Shown here piece by piece: positions 7,821 to 15,801 of a stretch of DNA of 39,656 bases. The notes below the pieces were generated by a model. It did not search any database and was not told the DNA's origin. It saw only the letters and a list, made by a program, of their open reading frames with translations. The stretch's first letter is position 1, and each line of letters opens with the position of its first letter. Source of the stretch: Mycolicibacterium sp. GF69 (lineage in GTDB: Bacteria; Actinomycetota; Actinomycetes; Mycobacteriales; Mycobacteriaceae); contig NZ_QMEW01000038.1 of the NCBI RefSeq assembly GCF_003284965.1, positions 1-39,656 of the forward strand. Reading direction: 5' to 3'. The translations under genes were made by a program, and so were the position numbers.

Positions 7821-9008
7821 TCAGCGCCGCGGCAGTCCGAGCACCTGCGTGGCGATGATGTTGCGCTGGATCTCCGACGTGCCGCCCGCGATGGTCCCGC
7901 CGAAGCTGCGCGCATACCGCTCGAACCAGCTCGCGAAATAGTGGTCGAGGTTCATGTGCTCGTACGGTCCCGAGGTGGACGGGTGCACCAGCCCGTCAGC
8001 GCCTGCCGCGGCCAGTGCGTTCTCCATCGCCTGGCGTTCGGCTTCGGAGCCGAAGAGCTTGAGCACCGACACCGATGCAGTGTCCATCTCTCCGCGCGCG
8101 GCCCGCGCCAACGCCGCCGAGCCCATCGCCCGCAACGCCTGATAGTCCATGATCGTGGTGGCGTACTGGTCGCGCTGCAGTTCGGTGCGCGGCCGGAAGT
8201 CGGCGATCATGTTGTCGATGCGGTCGGCGAAGCCCAACCACATCATCGTGCGCTCGTGCCCGAGTGAGCCGTTGGCGACGCCCCAACCACCGTTGAGCGG
8301 ACCGACGAGGTTCTCGGCCGGAACCCGCGCGTCGGTGAAGAACACCTCGTTGAAGTCCAGATTCTCCTGACCCGTCATGTCGGCGAACGGGCGGCACACG
8401 ACACCGGGCGTGTCGGTGGGGATGATCAGTGCGCTGATGCCCTTGTGTTTCGGTGCGTCCGGGTCCGTGCGGACGAACGTCAGCAGGAAGTCGGCGTCGT
8501 GAGCGCCCGACGTCCACACCTTCTGGCCGTTGACGACGAAGTAGGGCCCGTCCGGGTCCTCGACAAGCTCAGCGCGGGTCCGCAACGAGGCGAGGTCGGA
8601 GCCGGCGCTCGGTTCACTCATGCCCAGTGACGCGGTGATCTCGGCCCGCAGCACCGGCACCGCCCAGCGATGCTTCTGCTCCTCGGAACCGAACGAAATC
8701 AACGACGCCGCAATGATGTTGACGCCCTGCGGGTTGAAGCTGTGGTAGATGCGCCGACGGCACAGCTCGTCGAGGTGGACGAACTGCTGCACCACGGTCG
8801 CGTTGCGCCCGCCGAACTCCGGCGGCTGGGCGGGCAGCAGCCACCCGTTGTCGAACAGCAGACGCTGCCAGTCGCGCGCCCATTGCGGCATGTGCGACAC
8901 CGACTTCGGCCGCTCCAGCGTCTGCGACTCCAGCGGTGTGTGCTCGTCGAGGAAGGCCGCGAACTCGGCGCGGAACTCCTCGACATCTGAATCAAAAGTC
9001 AGCTGCAT
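7821..9008 (-). CDS. acyl-CoA dehydrogenase, probable heteromer subunit 1
   Basis: Acyl-CoA dehydrogenase of 395 aa with the flavin motif LGMSEPSAGSDLASLRTRA, the strand FVVNGQKVWTSGAHDADF and the C-terminal GGTIAGGTSEIQRNIIA. The Glu of the YEGT position in short and medium-chain enzymes is Gly here. That is common in mycobacterial FadE proteins, which use a Glu elsewhere. The gene overlaps the end of a second, shorter acyl-CoA dehydrogenase gene by 17 bp. Adjacent pairs of this kind form alpha2-beta2 enzymes in mycobacterial sterol side-chain and ring catabolism (FadE26-27 and FadE28-29 type), so a heterotetramer is inferred. GGAGGA lies six bases before ATG 9008. Confidence 0.9.
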   Translation of the reverse strand: MQLTFDSDVEEFRAEFAAFLDEHTPLESQTLERPKSVSHMPQWARDWQRLLFDNGWLLPAQPPEFGGRNATVVQQFVHLDELCRRRIYHSFNPQGVNIIAASLISFGSEEQKHRWAVPVLRAEITASLGMSEPSAGSDLASLRTRAELVEDPDGPYFVVNGQKVWTSGAHDADFLLTFVRTDPDAPKHKGISALIIPTDTPGVVCRPFADMTGQENLDFNEVFFTDARVPAENLVGPLNGGWGVANGSLGHERTMMWLGFADRIDNMIADFRPRTELQRDQYATTIMDYQALRAMGSAALARAARGEMDTASVSVLKLFGSEAERQAMENALAAAGADGLVHPSTSGPYEHMNLDHYFASWFERYARSFGGTIAGGTSEIQRNIIATQVLGLPRR

Positions 9009-9990
9009 GAAATTCCTCCGCGATCATCGCACGATGCTCGGCGGCGCCACCGAGCAGCAACTCGCCGGCCTTGGCCCGCTTCAGCGCGAACTGCAGGTCG
9101 TTCTCCCACGTGAAGCCCATGGCGCCGAACAACTGCAGGCCGTGCCGGAACACCACCGCCTGCGCCTCCCCCGCGGATGCTTTCGCCATCGCCGCGGCCA
9201 GCCGCCGGCGCGGGTCGTCGGCGGCGATCGTCAGCGCCGCGAAGTAGGACAGGGCCCGTGCGCGTTCGGTCGCGACGTGCATGTCGACTGCCTTGTGTTG
9301 CACCGCCTGGAACGAACCGATCGCGACCCCGAACTGCTGACGTTGTTTGGCGTGCTCGAGGACCAGGTCGAGGATGCGCTGACAGGCGCCGACGGTGGTG
9401 ACCGCCATACCGGTCAGCGCGACATGGCGGGCCCGCTCGGCGTCGACGGCGACCCGCGCGGTGTCGGGCACCCGGACATCGGCGAACGACACCTCGGCGA
9501 CGTGCAGCACCGGGTCGAAGACCGGGCTGCGCCTCGCGGTGACTTCGTCGGCGTCGACGACGAAGACGCCGGCCCCTGTCACAACGGCCAACCGCTCGGC
9601 GCGGTCACCGTCGAGGACGTGCCGGGCCGTGCCGTTGAGCACCCAGCCGTCAGCGTCGCGGTAGGCGGCAACACCCTCGTACACCGCGGTGCCCGCCCGC
9701 TGAGGGTCGAACCCGTCACCGGCCAGCGGAGCGAACTGCGTCAGCGTCGCCAAAAACGGTGTCGGGTCGGTCGCCCGCCCCAGTTCCTCGAGCACGATCG
9801 CCAGCTCGACCGCGTTCTCCGGGTCGGCCAGCTCCGTCCAGCCGGCGTCGACGTAGGTCTTCCACAGCGGCGTCGGGTCGACCCCGTTCTCGGCGATGCC
9901 ACGAACCAGCGACGCCGGGCACTGCTTGGTCACCGCGTCGCGCACGGTCTCCTGCCAGAGTCGCTGATCGGCGTCGAACTCCAGTAACAC
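8992..9990 (-). CDS. acyl-CoA dehydrogenase, probable heteromer subunit 2
   Basis: Short, divergent acyl-CoA dehydrogenase of 332 aa, the first gene of the minus-strand operon. The N-terminal helical domain is compact, the middle flavin motif is degenerate (WVLNGTARHVLDGDRAERLAV in place of the usual SEP-GSD and WTSGA blocks), and the C-terminal region has ILDLVLEHAKQRQQFGVAIGSFQAVQH and FGAMGFTWENDLQFALKRAK. This matches the beta-type partner of heterotetrameric FadE pairs, which contributes structure and part of the flavin site. GTG 9990 is chosen because AGGAGG is five bases upstream. The promoter region carries an inverted repeat at 10032-10046 about 42 bases upstream, suggesting repression shared with the divergent amidohydrolase operon. 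Confidence 0.88.
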   Translation of the reverse strand: MLLEFDADQRLWQETVRDAVTKQCPASLVRGIAENGVDPTPLWKTYVDAGWTELADPENAVELAIVLEELGRATDPTPFLATLTQFAPLAGDGFDPQRAGTAVYEGVAAYRDADGWVLNGTARHVLDGDRAERLAVVTGAGVFVVDADEVTARRSPVFDPVLHVAEVSFADVRVPDTARVAVDAERARHVALTGMAVTTVGACQRILDLVLEHAKQRQQFGVAIGSFQAVQHKAVDMHVATERARALSYFAALTIAADDPRRRLAAAMAKASAGEAQAVVFRHGLQLFGAMGFTWENDLQFALKRAKAGELLLGGAAEHRAMIAEEFHAADF

Positions 9991-10031
9991 CAAGCCTCCT
10001 GGGACGTCAGAGATGGGCAGCGCGTTCGAGC

Positions 10032-10046
10032 GAGAATAACATTCTC
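10032..10046. promoter_or_regulatory. 15-bp palindromic operator, copy 1
   Basis: A perfect inverted repeat, GAGAATAACATTCTC (6-3-6), 42 bases upstream of the GTG start of the minus-strand acyl-CoA dehydrogenase operon. On the minus strand it overlaps a possible -10 (TATTCT). Related copies occur at 10155-10169 and 25669-25683, with the consensus GAGAAY-N3-ATTCTY. Size and symmetry suit a TetR-family dimer; the regulator is unknown. Confidence 0.6.
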
Positions 10047-10154
10047 CAATCTCGCCCAAAACGTTCTCGCGATTTGACTACTGCGTTTCGCCGGGCGCGT
10101 GTCGGGCAGTTGACCAGCAGACACCCTGACCTGCGCAAAAGTAAGCGTGTTGTT

Positions 10155-10169
10155 GAGAACAAGATTCTT
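10155..10169. promoter_or_regulatory. 15-bp palindromic operator, copy 2
   Basis: GAGAACAAGATTCTT matches copy 1 at 12 of 15 positions with the same 6-3-6 layout. It touches the predicted -35 (TTGCGA, 10168-10173) of the plus-strand amidohydrolase operon. An overlapping 11-bp palindrome, CAAGATTCTTG, covers 10160-10170. Confidence 0.55.
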
Positions 10170-10195
10170 GCGATTGAAGAACAACGCTTTACACT
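10168..10195 (+). promoter_or_regulatory. predicted promoter of amidohydrolase operon
   Basis: TTGCGA (10168-10173), a 16-bp spacer and TACACT (10190-10195) form a plausible sigma-70-type promoter. Transcription would begin near 10202, about 65 bases before the start codon. Operator copy 2 overlaps the -35 element, consistent with repression. This is a prediction from sequence only. Confidence 0.45.
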
Positions 10196-10268
10196 GGGAG
10201 GTGTTCGGCGCTCGCGCAACGCTCTCCTGCGCCTGCCGACGACCGAATGACATCGGAGGACAGCCTTG

Positions 10269-11366
10269 GTGATGCAGGACCCGGACGGGACACAGGCGCC
10301 CGTCAGCACCCCCCTTATCGATGCCAGCGTGCACATCTTCAGCAAGTCGAACAAGGACTTCCGCAGTTTCCTTCGCGAGCCTTTCAAGAGCCGCGGGTTC
10401 CCCGACTACGAGATGGACTGGTACGGCGCACCGGGTGGCGAGTACGCACCGGGCACCGACGGTGACCGCCGCTACCCCGGCTCCGACCCGGAGTTCGTCG
10501 GCAGCCAGCTGTTCGACGAGCGCGGCGTCGATATCGCGATCCTGCATCCGATGACGCGCGGCATCATGCCGGACCGGCATCTCGGCACTGCGATCGCGGC
10601 CGCCCACAACGAGCTGATGGTCACCCGCTGGCTCGCCGACAACCCGTACGCCGACCGGTTCCGCGGCACCATCCGGGTCAACCCCGACGACATCACCGGC
10701 GCGCTGCGTGAGATCGCCAAGTACGCCGACCATCCCCGTGTGGTGCAGATCGGCGTCCCGTTGCAGTCCCGCGAGCTGTATGGCAAGCCGCAGTACTGGC
10801 CGCTGTGGGAGGCCGCGACCGAGGCCAACCTGCCGGTGGCGGTTCACATCGAGGTCGGGGCGGGCGTCCAGTTCGCGCCGACGCCGTCCGGTGTGCCCAG
10901 GACATACGAGAACTACGTCAGTTTCATGGCGCTCAACTACCTGTACCACCTGATGAATCTCATCGTCGAAGGGGTATTCGAAAGGATGCCGACGTTGAAG
11001 TTCGTGTGGGCCGACGGGGCAGCCGATCTGCTGACGCCGTTCATCTGGCGGATGGACTGCTTCGGTCGTCCGCACCTCGAGCAGACACCGTGGGCGCCGC
11101 GGATACCCAGCGACTACCTGCCCGGGCACACCTACTTCGTGCAGGGTGCGATGGACGGACCCGGTGACGCGGAGTTCGCCGGTGAATGGTTGAGCTTCAC
11201 CGGCAAGGACGACATGGTGATGTACGGATCGAGCTATCCGCACTGGCAGCTCAACGAACTGAGCGTGCCCGCCGCCTACTCGGACGAACAACGCGAGAAG
11301 CTGTGCTGGCGAAACGCCGCCGAGTTGTACGGGATAGACGTCGGGGCCGGAGTCAGCGCAAAGTGA
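10269..11366 (+). CDS. amidohydrolase-family protein with altered metal site
   Basis: Protein of 365 aa of the amidohydrolase-2 (ACMSD-like) TIM barrel family, which performs metal-dependent hydrolysis or non-oxidative decarboxylation. The fold blocks are clear: LIDASVHIF at the N-terminus, LPVAVHIEVG in the middle, WRMD and MYGSSYPHW near the end. Two acidic positions present in the next gene are serine here: DSDVH becomes DASVH (Ser20), and SSDYPH becomes GSSYPH (Ser322). The metal site is therefore probably damaged, and the protein may be a non-catalytic partner of the downstream amidohydrolase. Starts TTG 10266, GTG 10269 and ATG 10272 are all possible after GGAGG at 10255; GTG is chosen for spacing. 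It is the first gene of a long plus-strand operon. Confidence 0.88.
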   Translation: MMQDPDGTQAPVSTPLIDASVHIFSKSNKDFRSFLREPFKSRGFPDYEMDWYGAPGGEYAPGTDGDRRYPGSDPEFVGSQLFDERGVDIAILHPMTRGIMPDRHLGTAIAAAHNELMVTRWLADNPYADRFRGTIRVNPDDITGALREIAKYADHPRVVQIGVPLQSRELYGKPQYWPLWEAATEANLPVAVHIEVGAGVQFAPTPSGVPRTYENYVSFMALNYLYHLMNLIVEGVFERMPTLKFVWADGAADLLTPFIWRMDCFGRPHLEQTPWAPRIPSDYLPGHTYFVQGAMDGPGDAEFAGEWLSFTGKDDMVMYGSSYPHWQLNELSVPAAYSDEQREKLCWRNAAELYGIDVGAGVSAK

Positions 11367-11403
11367 TAGGGCTTGGGAAGCTTGTGAAAGGCAGGGAGCC
11401 ACG

Positions 11404-12546
11404 ATGACGGTGACAGTGACAGAGCGGAAACCCGCCGCCGAGCGCGTCGCGGTGCGTTGCGTCGACTCCGATGTGCATCCGGTGCCCAAGAGCGGCGTGC
11501 TGGCGCAGTACATCCCGGAGCCGTGGCGCAGCAAGTACTTCATGCCGCGCCGCATCGGCGACCAGATCTACTACGACGCGCCGGATTACGCGCACGCATA
11601 CGCGATGCGGGTCGACACCTTCCCGGCCGACGGTGAATTCGCCGGCAGTGACCCCGATCTGGCGTTCAAGCAGCTCATCATGGAGGCCGGCGCCGACATC
11701 GCGATCCTGGAGCCCGCCGCCTACCCGGCGCGCTTCCCCGAGGTGAACCACGCGATGAGCGTCGCGCTCAACGACTGGCAGGCCAACCACTGGCTGGACA
11801 GCAAAAACAACTGGCACGAGCGTTGGCGCGGATCGATCTGCGTGGCGATCGAGACGCCCGAGGACTCGGCGCGCGAGATCGAGCGCTGGGCCGGACATCC
11901 CTATATGGGACAGATACTCATCAAGGCCGAACCCCGCCCGGCTTGGGGTGATCCGAAGTACAACCCAATCTGGGAGGCCGCGACCAAGCACGACATCACG
12001 GTGAGCTGCCACCTCTCGCGCAGCCACCACGAGGAGCTGCCGATCCCGCCGGTCGGATTCCCCAGCTACAACCACGATTTCATGGTCACCTACTCGCTGC
12101 TGGCCGCAAACCAGGTGATGAGCATGGTCTTCGACGGTCTCTTCGACCGGTATCCGACGCTGCGAATCGTGTTGGTGGAGCACGCTTTCACCTGGATCCT
12201 GCCGCTGATGTGGCGGATGGACGCCATCTACGAGGCCCGGAAATCCTGGTTGGACATCAAGCGCAAGCCGTCGGAGTACGTCAAGGACCACATCAAGTTC
12301 ACCACCCAGCCGCTCGACTACCCCGAGGACAAGACGGAGTTGTCGCGCGCGTTCGAGTGGATGGAGTGCGAGAAGATCCTGCTCTACAGCAGCGACTACC
12401 CGCACTGGACGTTCGACGATCCGCGCTGGCTGGTCAAGCACCTGCCCGAGCACGCGCGCGAAGCAGTGATGTTCCGCAACGGCATCGCGACCTATCACCT
12501 GCCCGAGACGGTTCCGGCCCTCGAGGGACAGGTACGGGTGTTCTGA
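11404..12546 (+). CDS. amidohydrolase-family protein, intact metal ligands
   Basis: Amidohydrolase-2 (ACMSD-like) family enzyme of 380 aa. Expected ligands are present: CVDSDVHPV near residues 20-26, the barrel His in ITVSCHLSRSHHEE, and Asp331 in YSSDYPHWTFDDPRW. Family members hydrolyse or decarboxylate cyclic and beta-keto acids using one divalent metal ion. It is homologous along its full length to the preceding protein (WEAAT, LxMWRMD and SDYPHW blocks align), so the pair arose by duplication and may form a heteromer with this subunit catalytic. AGGGAG precedes ATG 11404. The gap to the upstream gene is 37 bp, and one base separates the TGA from the TTG start of the Rieske ferredoxin downstream. 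The reaction could be ring opening of a diketone; not determinable here. Confidence 0.9.
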   Translation: MTVTVTERKPAAERVAVRCVDSDVHPVPKSGVLAQYIPEPWRSKYFMPRRIGDQIYYDAPDYAHAYAMRVDTFPADGEFAGSDPDLAFKQLIMEAGADIAILEPAAYPARFPEVNHAMSVALNDWQANHWLDSKNNWHERWRGSICVAIETPEDSAREIERWAGHPYMGQILIKAEPRPAWGDPKYNPIWEAATKHDITVSCHLSRSHHEELPIPPVGFPSYNHDFMVTYSLLAANQVMSMVFDGLFDRYPTLRIVLVEHAFTWILPLMWRMDAIYEARKSWLDIKRKPSEYVKDHIKFTTQPLDYPEDKTELSRAFEWMECEKILLYSSDYPHWTFDDPRWLVKHLPEHAREAVMFRNGIATYHLPETVPALEGQVRVF

Positions 12547-12547
12547 A

Positions 12548-12955
12548 TTGAGCGAGCAGCAGACGACGCCCCCGGACGGTCCAAAACGATTGGCACAGGG
12601 GCGCGAACATGTGGTGGCCACCGTCGACGAGATCCCGCCGGGTAAGCACAAGTTGGTGCCGATCGGCCGCCACGGCGTCGGTGTGTACAACGTCAACGGC
12701 ACGTTCTACGCGATCGCGAACTACTGTCCGCACGAGGGCGGTCCGCTCTGCTCGGGACGCACCCGGGGCCGGACCGTCGTGGATGAAAGCGTGCCCGGCG
12801 ACGCGGTGATGGTGCGCGACCTGGAGTACATCTACTGCCCCTGGCACCAGTGGGGTTTCGAGCTGGCCACCGGCACCACCGCGGTCAAGCCGGAGTGGAG
12901 TATCCGGACCTACCCGGTGCGGGTGGTCGGCAACGAGGTCTTGGTACAGGCATGA
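12548..12955 (+). CDS. Rieske-type [2Fe-2S] ferredoxin with inter-motif insertion
   Basis: Small soluble Rieske protein of 135 aa that would shuttle electrons to an oxygenase or other redox partner. The cluster ligands are Cys60 and His62 (YCPHEGGPLC) and Cys97 and His100 (YCPWHQWGF). The stretch between the two ligand pairs is 34 residues, about twice the 15-17 of ordinary Rieske ferredoxins, because of an inserted segment (RTRGRTVVDESVPGDAVMVRD region). No ATG is available; TTG 12548 follows the amidohydrolase stop by one base. Its position directly after two amidohydrolases is unusual, because no oxygenase subunit accompanies it in this operon. It may serve the P450s or Rieske oxygenases nearby, or be structural for the amidohydrolases. 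Confidence 0.85.
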   Translation: MSEQQTTPPDGPKRLAQGREHVVATVDEIPPGKHKLVPIGRHGVGVYNVNGTFYAIANYCPHEGGPLCSGRTRGRTVVDESVPGDAVMVRDLEYIYCPWHQWGFELATGTTAVKPEWSIRTYPVRVVGNEVLVQA

Positions 12956-13043
12956 GCGCTCACCGGATCCGCGCGAGCAACCGTGTTTGCACACGACACA
13001 CCGGCCAATTGCGGCATTCTGCGGTCTGTCACGGAGGAGCACG

Positions 13044-13952
13044 ATGACCGAAACAGGAGCCGCCGGACCCAAACTCAAGCGTGGCGAAAAGACGCTCGAG
13101 GTCAACCGCGGCAACGTCGTCTACGAGATTCTGGGCAAGGAAGGCGATTTCATAGCGCTGACGCCCGGCGGCCGGTTCAGCAAGGACATCGAGGGGCTGC
13201 GGCCGCTGGCGCAGGAACTCGTCAACGGCGGATACCGGGTGCTGCTGTGGGACCGGCCGAACTGCGGCAAGTCCGACGTGCAGTTCTACGGGCAGAGCGA
13301 ATCGCATATGCGCGCCGAGACCCTGCACGCGTTGATCACCGGACTCGACATCGGGCCCTGCATCATCGCCGGCGGGTCCGGCGGTGCCCGCGACTCGATG
13401 CTGACCGCGATGCTGTTTCCGGAGATCGTGCGGAAATTGGTGGTGTGGAACATCGTCGGCGGTGTGTACGGGTCCTTCGTGCTGGGTTCCTACTACATCG
13501 TGCCCAGCATCCTGGCCGTCCGCGGCGCCGGCATGAAGGCCGTTGCCGCCGTTGATGAATGGAAGCAGCGGATCGCGGAGAACCCTGCCAACCGCGACCG
13601 GATCCTCAGCCAGGACCCCGACGCGTTCCTGAAGCTGATGCTGCGCTGGCTCAACGCGTTCGTTCCGAAACCCGGCCAGACGATCCCGGGGGTCGAGGAC
13701 GAACTGTTCGACAACATCAAGGTGCCGACGCTGATCATCCGCGGCGGCGAGAACGACCTCGACCACCCCAAGCGGACGTCGCTGGAGGTCAGCTGCCTGA
13801 TCAAGGGTTCACAGCTGATCGACCCGCCGTGGCCCGAGGACGCCTGGGAACGCGCAGGTGAGGCGCGAGCCTCCGGAAAAGTCAAGCGCTTCAACATGTT
13901 CGACACGTGGGTGCAGGCCGCGCCGGCGATCCTGAAATTCCTGGACAGTTGA
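13044..13952 (+). CDS. alpha/beta hydrolase without an obvious catalytic His
   Basis: Protein of 302 aa with an alpha/beta hydrolase fold. The nucleophile elbow is AGGSGGARD with Ser112, after the strand YRVLLWDRPNCGKSD typical of epoxide hydrolase and C-C hydrolase relatives. An acid is likely in RGGENDLDHP. The usual C-terminal His is not visible: where it is expected, the sequence reads LIDPPWPEDAW, so either a distant His takes part or the enzyme uses different chemistry. The start at 13044 is chosen for GGAGG eight bases upstream. It is separated by 88 bp from the Rieske ferredoxin gene, still in the same direction. Role by context: hydrolysis of a ring-opened or ester intermediate; inferred. 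Confidence 0.85.
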   Translation: MTETGAAGPKLKRGEKTLEVNRGNVVYEILGKEGDFIALTPGGRFSKDIEGLRPLAQELVNGGYRVLLWDRPNCGKSDVQFYGQSESHMRAETLHALITGLDIGPCIIAGGSGGARDSMLTAMLFPEIVRKLVVWNIVGGVYGSFVLGSYYIVPSILAVRGAGMKAVAAVDEWKQRIAENPANRDRILSQDPDAFLKLMLRWLNAFVPKPGQTIPGVEDELFDNIKVPTLIIRGGENDLDHPKRTSLEVSCLIKGSQLIDPPWPEDAWERAGEARASGKVKRFNMFDTWVQAAPAILKFLDS

Positions 13953-13989
13953 TGAGCGGACAACCGGCTATCGCGTCCGGAGCTATGCG

Positions 13990-14463
13990 CTACGACGTGC
14001 GGATGTGCACCTCGCAGTTGAGCGACGCCTCCAGCGCGGTGTGGACCCGGCTTTCGGGCACACGTTCGAGATCGGCCCTGCGCAGCGTCACGTACACCAC
14101 GTCCCAGCCCTCGTTGCCCGGTACCCGTTCGACCTCTCCGGAGAGTCCGAGTCCGGCCAGCACGCCGTGGGCGTCGTCGTCAGTGCCGCGGCTGATGAAC
14201 GTCAGCACTCCGGGCACCGGTGCGGTGCCGAACGCCCGAGTGCACAGTTCGGCTGCGACGCGCCCGAGTTCGGCGGGATCGTCGCCATCGATCAACAATT
14301 CGACCTCACGACGTCGCGGAGGCAGAGCGGAAAGGTTGTTCGCCACCACCCCGATACCGGCCACGGCTGCCAGCTCCTGCAGGCGCGCCAGACCGTCGTC
14401 GAGTTGGGTGGGGCCGAGCTCGCCCGCCGTGTCGACACCGATGCGCACGACCGCAGTTCTCAT
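13990..14463 (-). CDS. hypothetical protein on the opposite strand
   Basis: Predicted cytoplasmic protein of 157 aa that I do not recognise. It has no signal peptide or membrane segment. The sequence is well balanced (RIGVDTAGELGP near the start, VELLIDGDDPAELGRVAAELC, WDVVYVTLRRADLERVPESRV) and looks like a real alpha/beta protein rather than a frame shadow. It lies between two plus-strand operon genes, with only 36 bp to the divergent start of the NuoF-like gene and 37 bp to the convergent alpha/beta hydrolase stop. If real, the plus-strand transcript would read through it in antisense, or the plus operon is split here by a promoter. No strong ribosome site is seen before ATG 14463. Confidence 0.6.
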   Translation of the reverse strand: MRTAVVRIGVDTAGELGPTQLDDGLARLQELAAVAGIGVVANNLSALPPRRREVELLIDGDDPAELGRVAAELCTRAFGTAPVPGVLTFISRGTDDDAHGVLAGLGLSGEVERVPGNEGWDVVYVTLRRADLERVPESRVHTALEASLNCEVHIRTS

Positions 14464-14499
14464 GCCGGTCAGCCTATCCGCGGGCCGGAAGGACCAGCC

Positions 14500-15801
14500 A
14501 TGACCTCCACGACCACCGAACTGACCGTCGCAGCTTGGCCGGATTGTCCGCCGCGACTGCTGCGTCCGTCGGCGGCGGGTCCCGAAGGCTATGCCGAATA
14601 CACCGGGGCCGGCGGTTACCGGCCGCTGATCGACGCCGATGCGCTGCTGGCGCAGACCGAACTGTCGGGCCTGCTGGGCCGTGGTGGCGCCGCGTTCCCG
14701 ATCGGCACCAAGCTGCGCACCGTGCACGCCGCCCACCGCCGCGGTTGCCAGACCGTCATCGTCGCCAACGGCGAAGAGGGCGAGCCCGCATCTATCAAAG
14801 ATCGCTGGCTCATGCGCAATCGGCCTCACTTGGTGCTCGACGGGCTGCGCCTGGCCGCCGCCGTCGCGGGCGCGTCACGCGGCTACGTCTACGTTTCCGA
14901 CCGCAACGCTGCCGAGACGGTGACCGCCGCGCTCGCCGAGGTGCCCCACGAGATCTTCGGTGCGACCGAGATCACCGTCGTCACAGTAGAAGGGGGCTAC
15001 GTCGCGGGAGAAGAGACCGCCGCGGTCCGACGCATCAACGGTGGACCGGCCAAACCCACCGACAAACCGCCGCGCCCCTACGAAGAGGGTGTGCACGGGT
15101 TGCCGACGATGGTCAGCAACACCGAGACCCTGGCCAACCTCCCCTACCTTCACCAGCACGGCGCCGAGTCGTTCCGGTCGGTCGGCACACCGATGTCGCC
15201 GGGCACTTTCCTTGCAACGGTCACCGGTGCGGGACGACCGCCTGCGCTCTACGAAATTCCGCACGGCGCCGCATTTTCCGAGCTGCTATCGCTGCACGGC
15301 GTGAGCAACGAAGCCGTGACGGGTGTCTTGATGGGCGGCTATTTCGCCGGCCTGGTCAACACCGACATCCTCGACGCGACGCTCGACCACGAGACCCTTC
15401 GCCGCCTCGGCACCGGCTTGGGGTGCGGGGCGATGTCGATCCTCACCGAGGATTGCCCCGTCGCCGTTGCGGCGTCCGTGATGTCGTACTTCGACCGGGA
15501 GAACGCCGGCCAGTGCGGATCCTGCTTCAACGGCACCGCTGCGATGGCCGCGGTCACCTCGGCGCTGCGCGACGGCGTGGCGACCGACGAGGACGTCACC
15601 CGGCTGGAACGCTGGTCGGTGGTGCTGCGTGGCCGCGGCGCGTGCGGGACCCTCGACGGCGCCACCAATGTCGCCGCGAGCCTGCTGAGGCAGTTCCCTC
15701 AGGTGGTCGCTCGTCATCTGGCCAACGACTGCGCGGTCTGTCGCGCCGGCGCTTTCGACGCCGTGCGCCCTTATGAAGTGGAGGCGGTGACTCGATCATG
15801 A
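14500..15801 (+). CDS. NuoF-like flavoprotein (NADH/FMN domain, Fe-S region)
   Basis: Protein of 433 aa resembling subunit F of complex I and the diaphorase subunits of formate dehydrogenases and hydrogenases. These oxidise NADH through FMN. The NADH/FMN site shows LLGRGGAAFPIGTKL and ANGEEGEPASIKDRW; an SLBB-like domain follows. In the C-terminal iron-sulfur region the usual ESCGxCxPC motif reads ENAGQCGSC, so the first Cys is Ala. Cysteines remain at about 339, 342 and 382, with an extra CxxC at 411-414. No other complex I genes are nearby. A ferredoxin gene overlaps its stop by four bases, so it probably is an NADH-ferredoxin reductase serving the P450s. GGAAGGA precedes ATG 14500. Confidence 0.88.
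   Translation: MTSTTTELTVAAWPDCPPRLLRPSAAGPEGYAEYTGAGGYRPLIDADALLAQTELSGLLGRGGAAFPIGTKLRTVHAAHRRGCQTVIVANGEEGEPASIKDRWLMRNRPHLVLDGLRLAAAVAGASRGYVYVSDRNAAETVTAALAEVPHEIFGATEITVVTVEGGYVAGEETAAVRRINGGPAKPTDKPPRPYEEGVHGLPTMVSNTETLANLPYLHQHGAESFRSVGTPMSPGTFLATVTGAGRPPALYEIPHGAAFSELLSLHGVSNEAVTGVLMGGYFAGLVNTDILDATLDHETLRRLGTGLGCGAMSILTEDCPVAVAASVMSYFDRENAGQCGSCFNGTAAMAAVTSALRDGVATDEDVTRLERWSVVLRGRGACGTLDGATNVAASLLRQFPQVVARHLANDCAVCRAGAFDAVRPYEVEAVTRS

Noticed and set aside
9930..11555. Long open frame on the minus strand crossing the divergent promoter and the first amidohydrolase
   Set aside because: It is antisense to a gene with a clear family match, reads as Arg/Val/His-rich sequence without domains, and is expected from high GC3.
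11353..12702. Long minus-strand open frame opposite the second amidohydrolase
   Set aside because: Low-complexity antisense translation; the plus-strand amidohydrolase and Rieske ferredoxin explain the region.
14220..15776. Long plus-strand frame overlapping the NuoF-like gene
   Set aside because: Arg-rich shadow of the NuoF-like reading frame; no recognisable motif.
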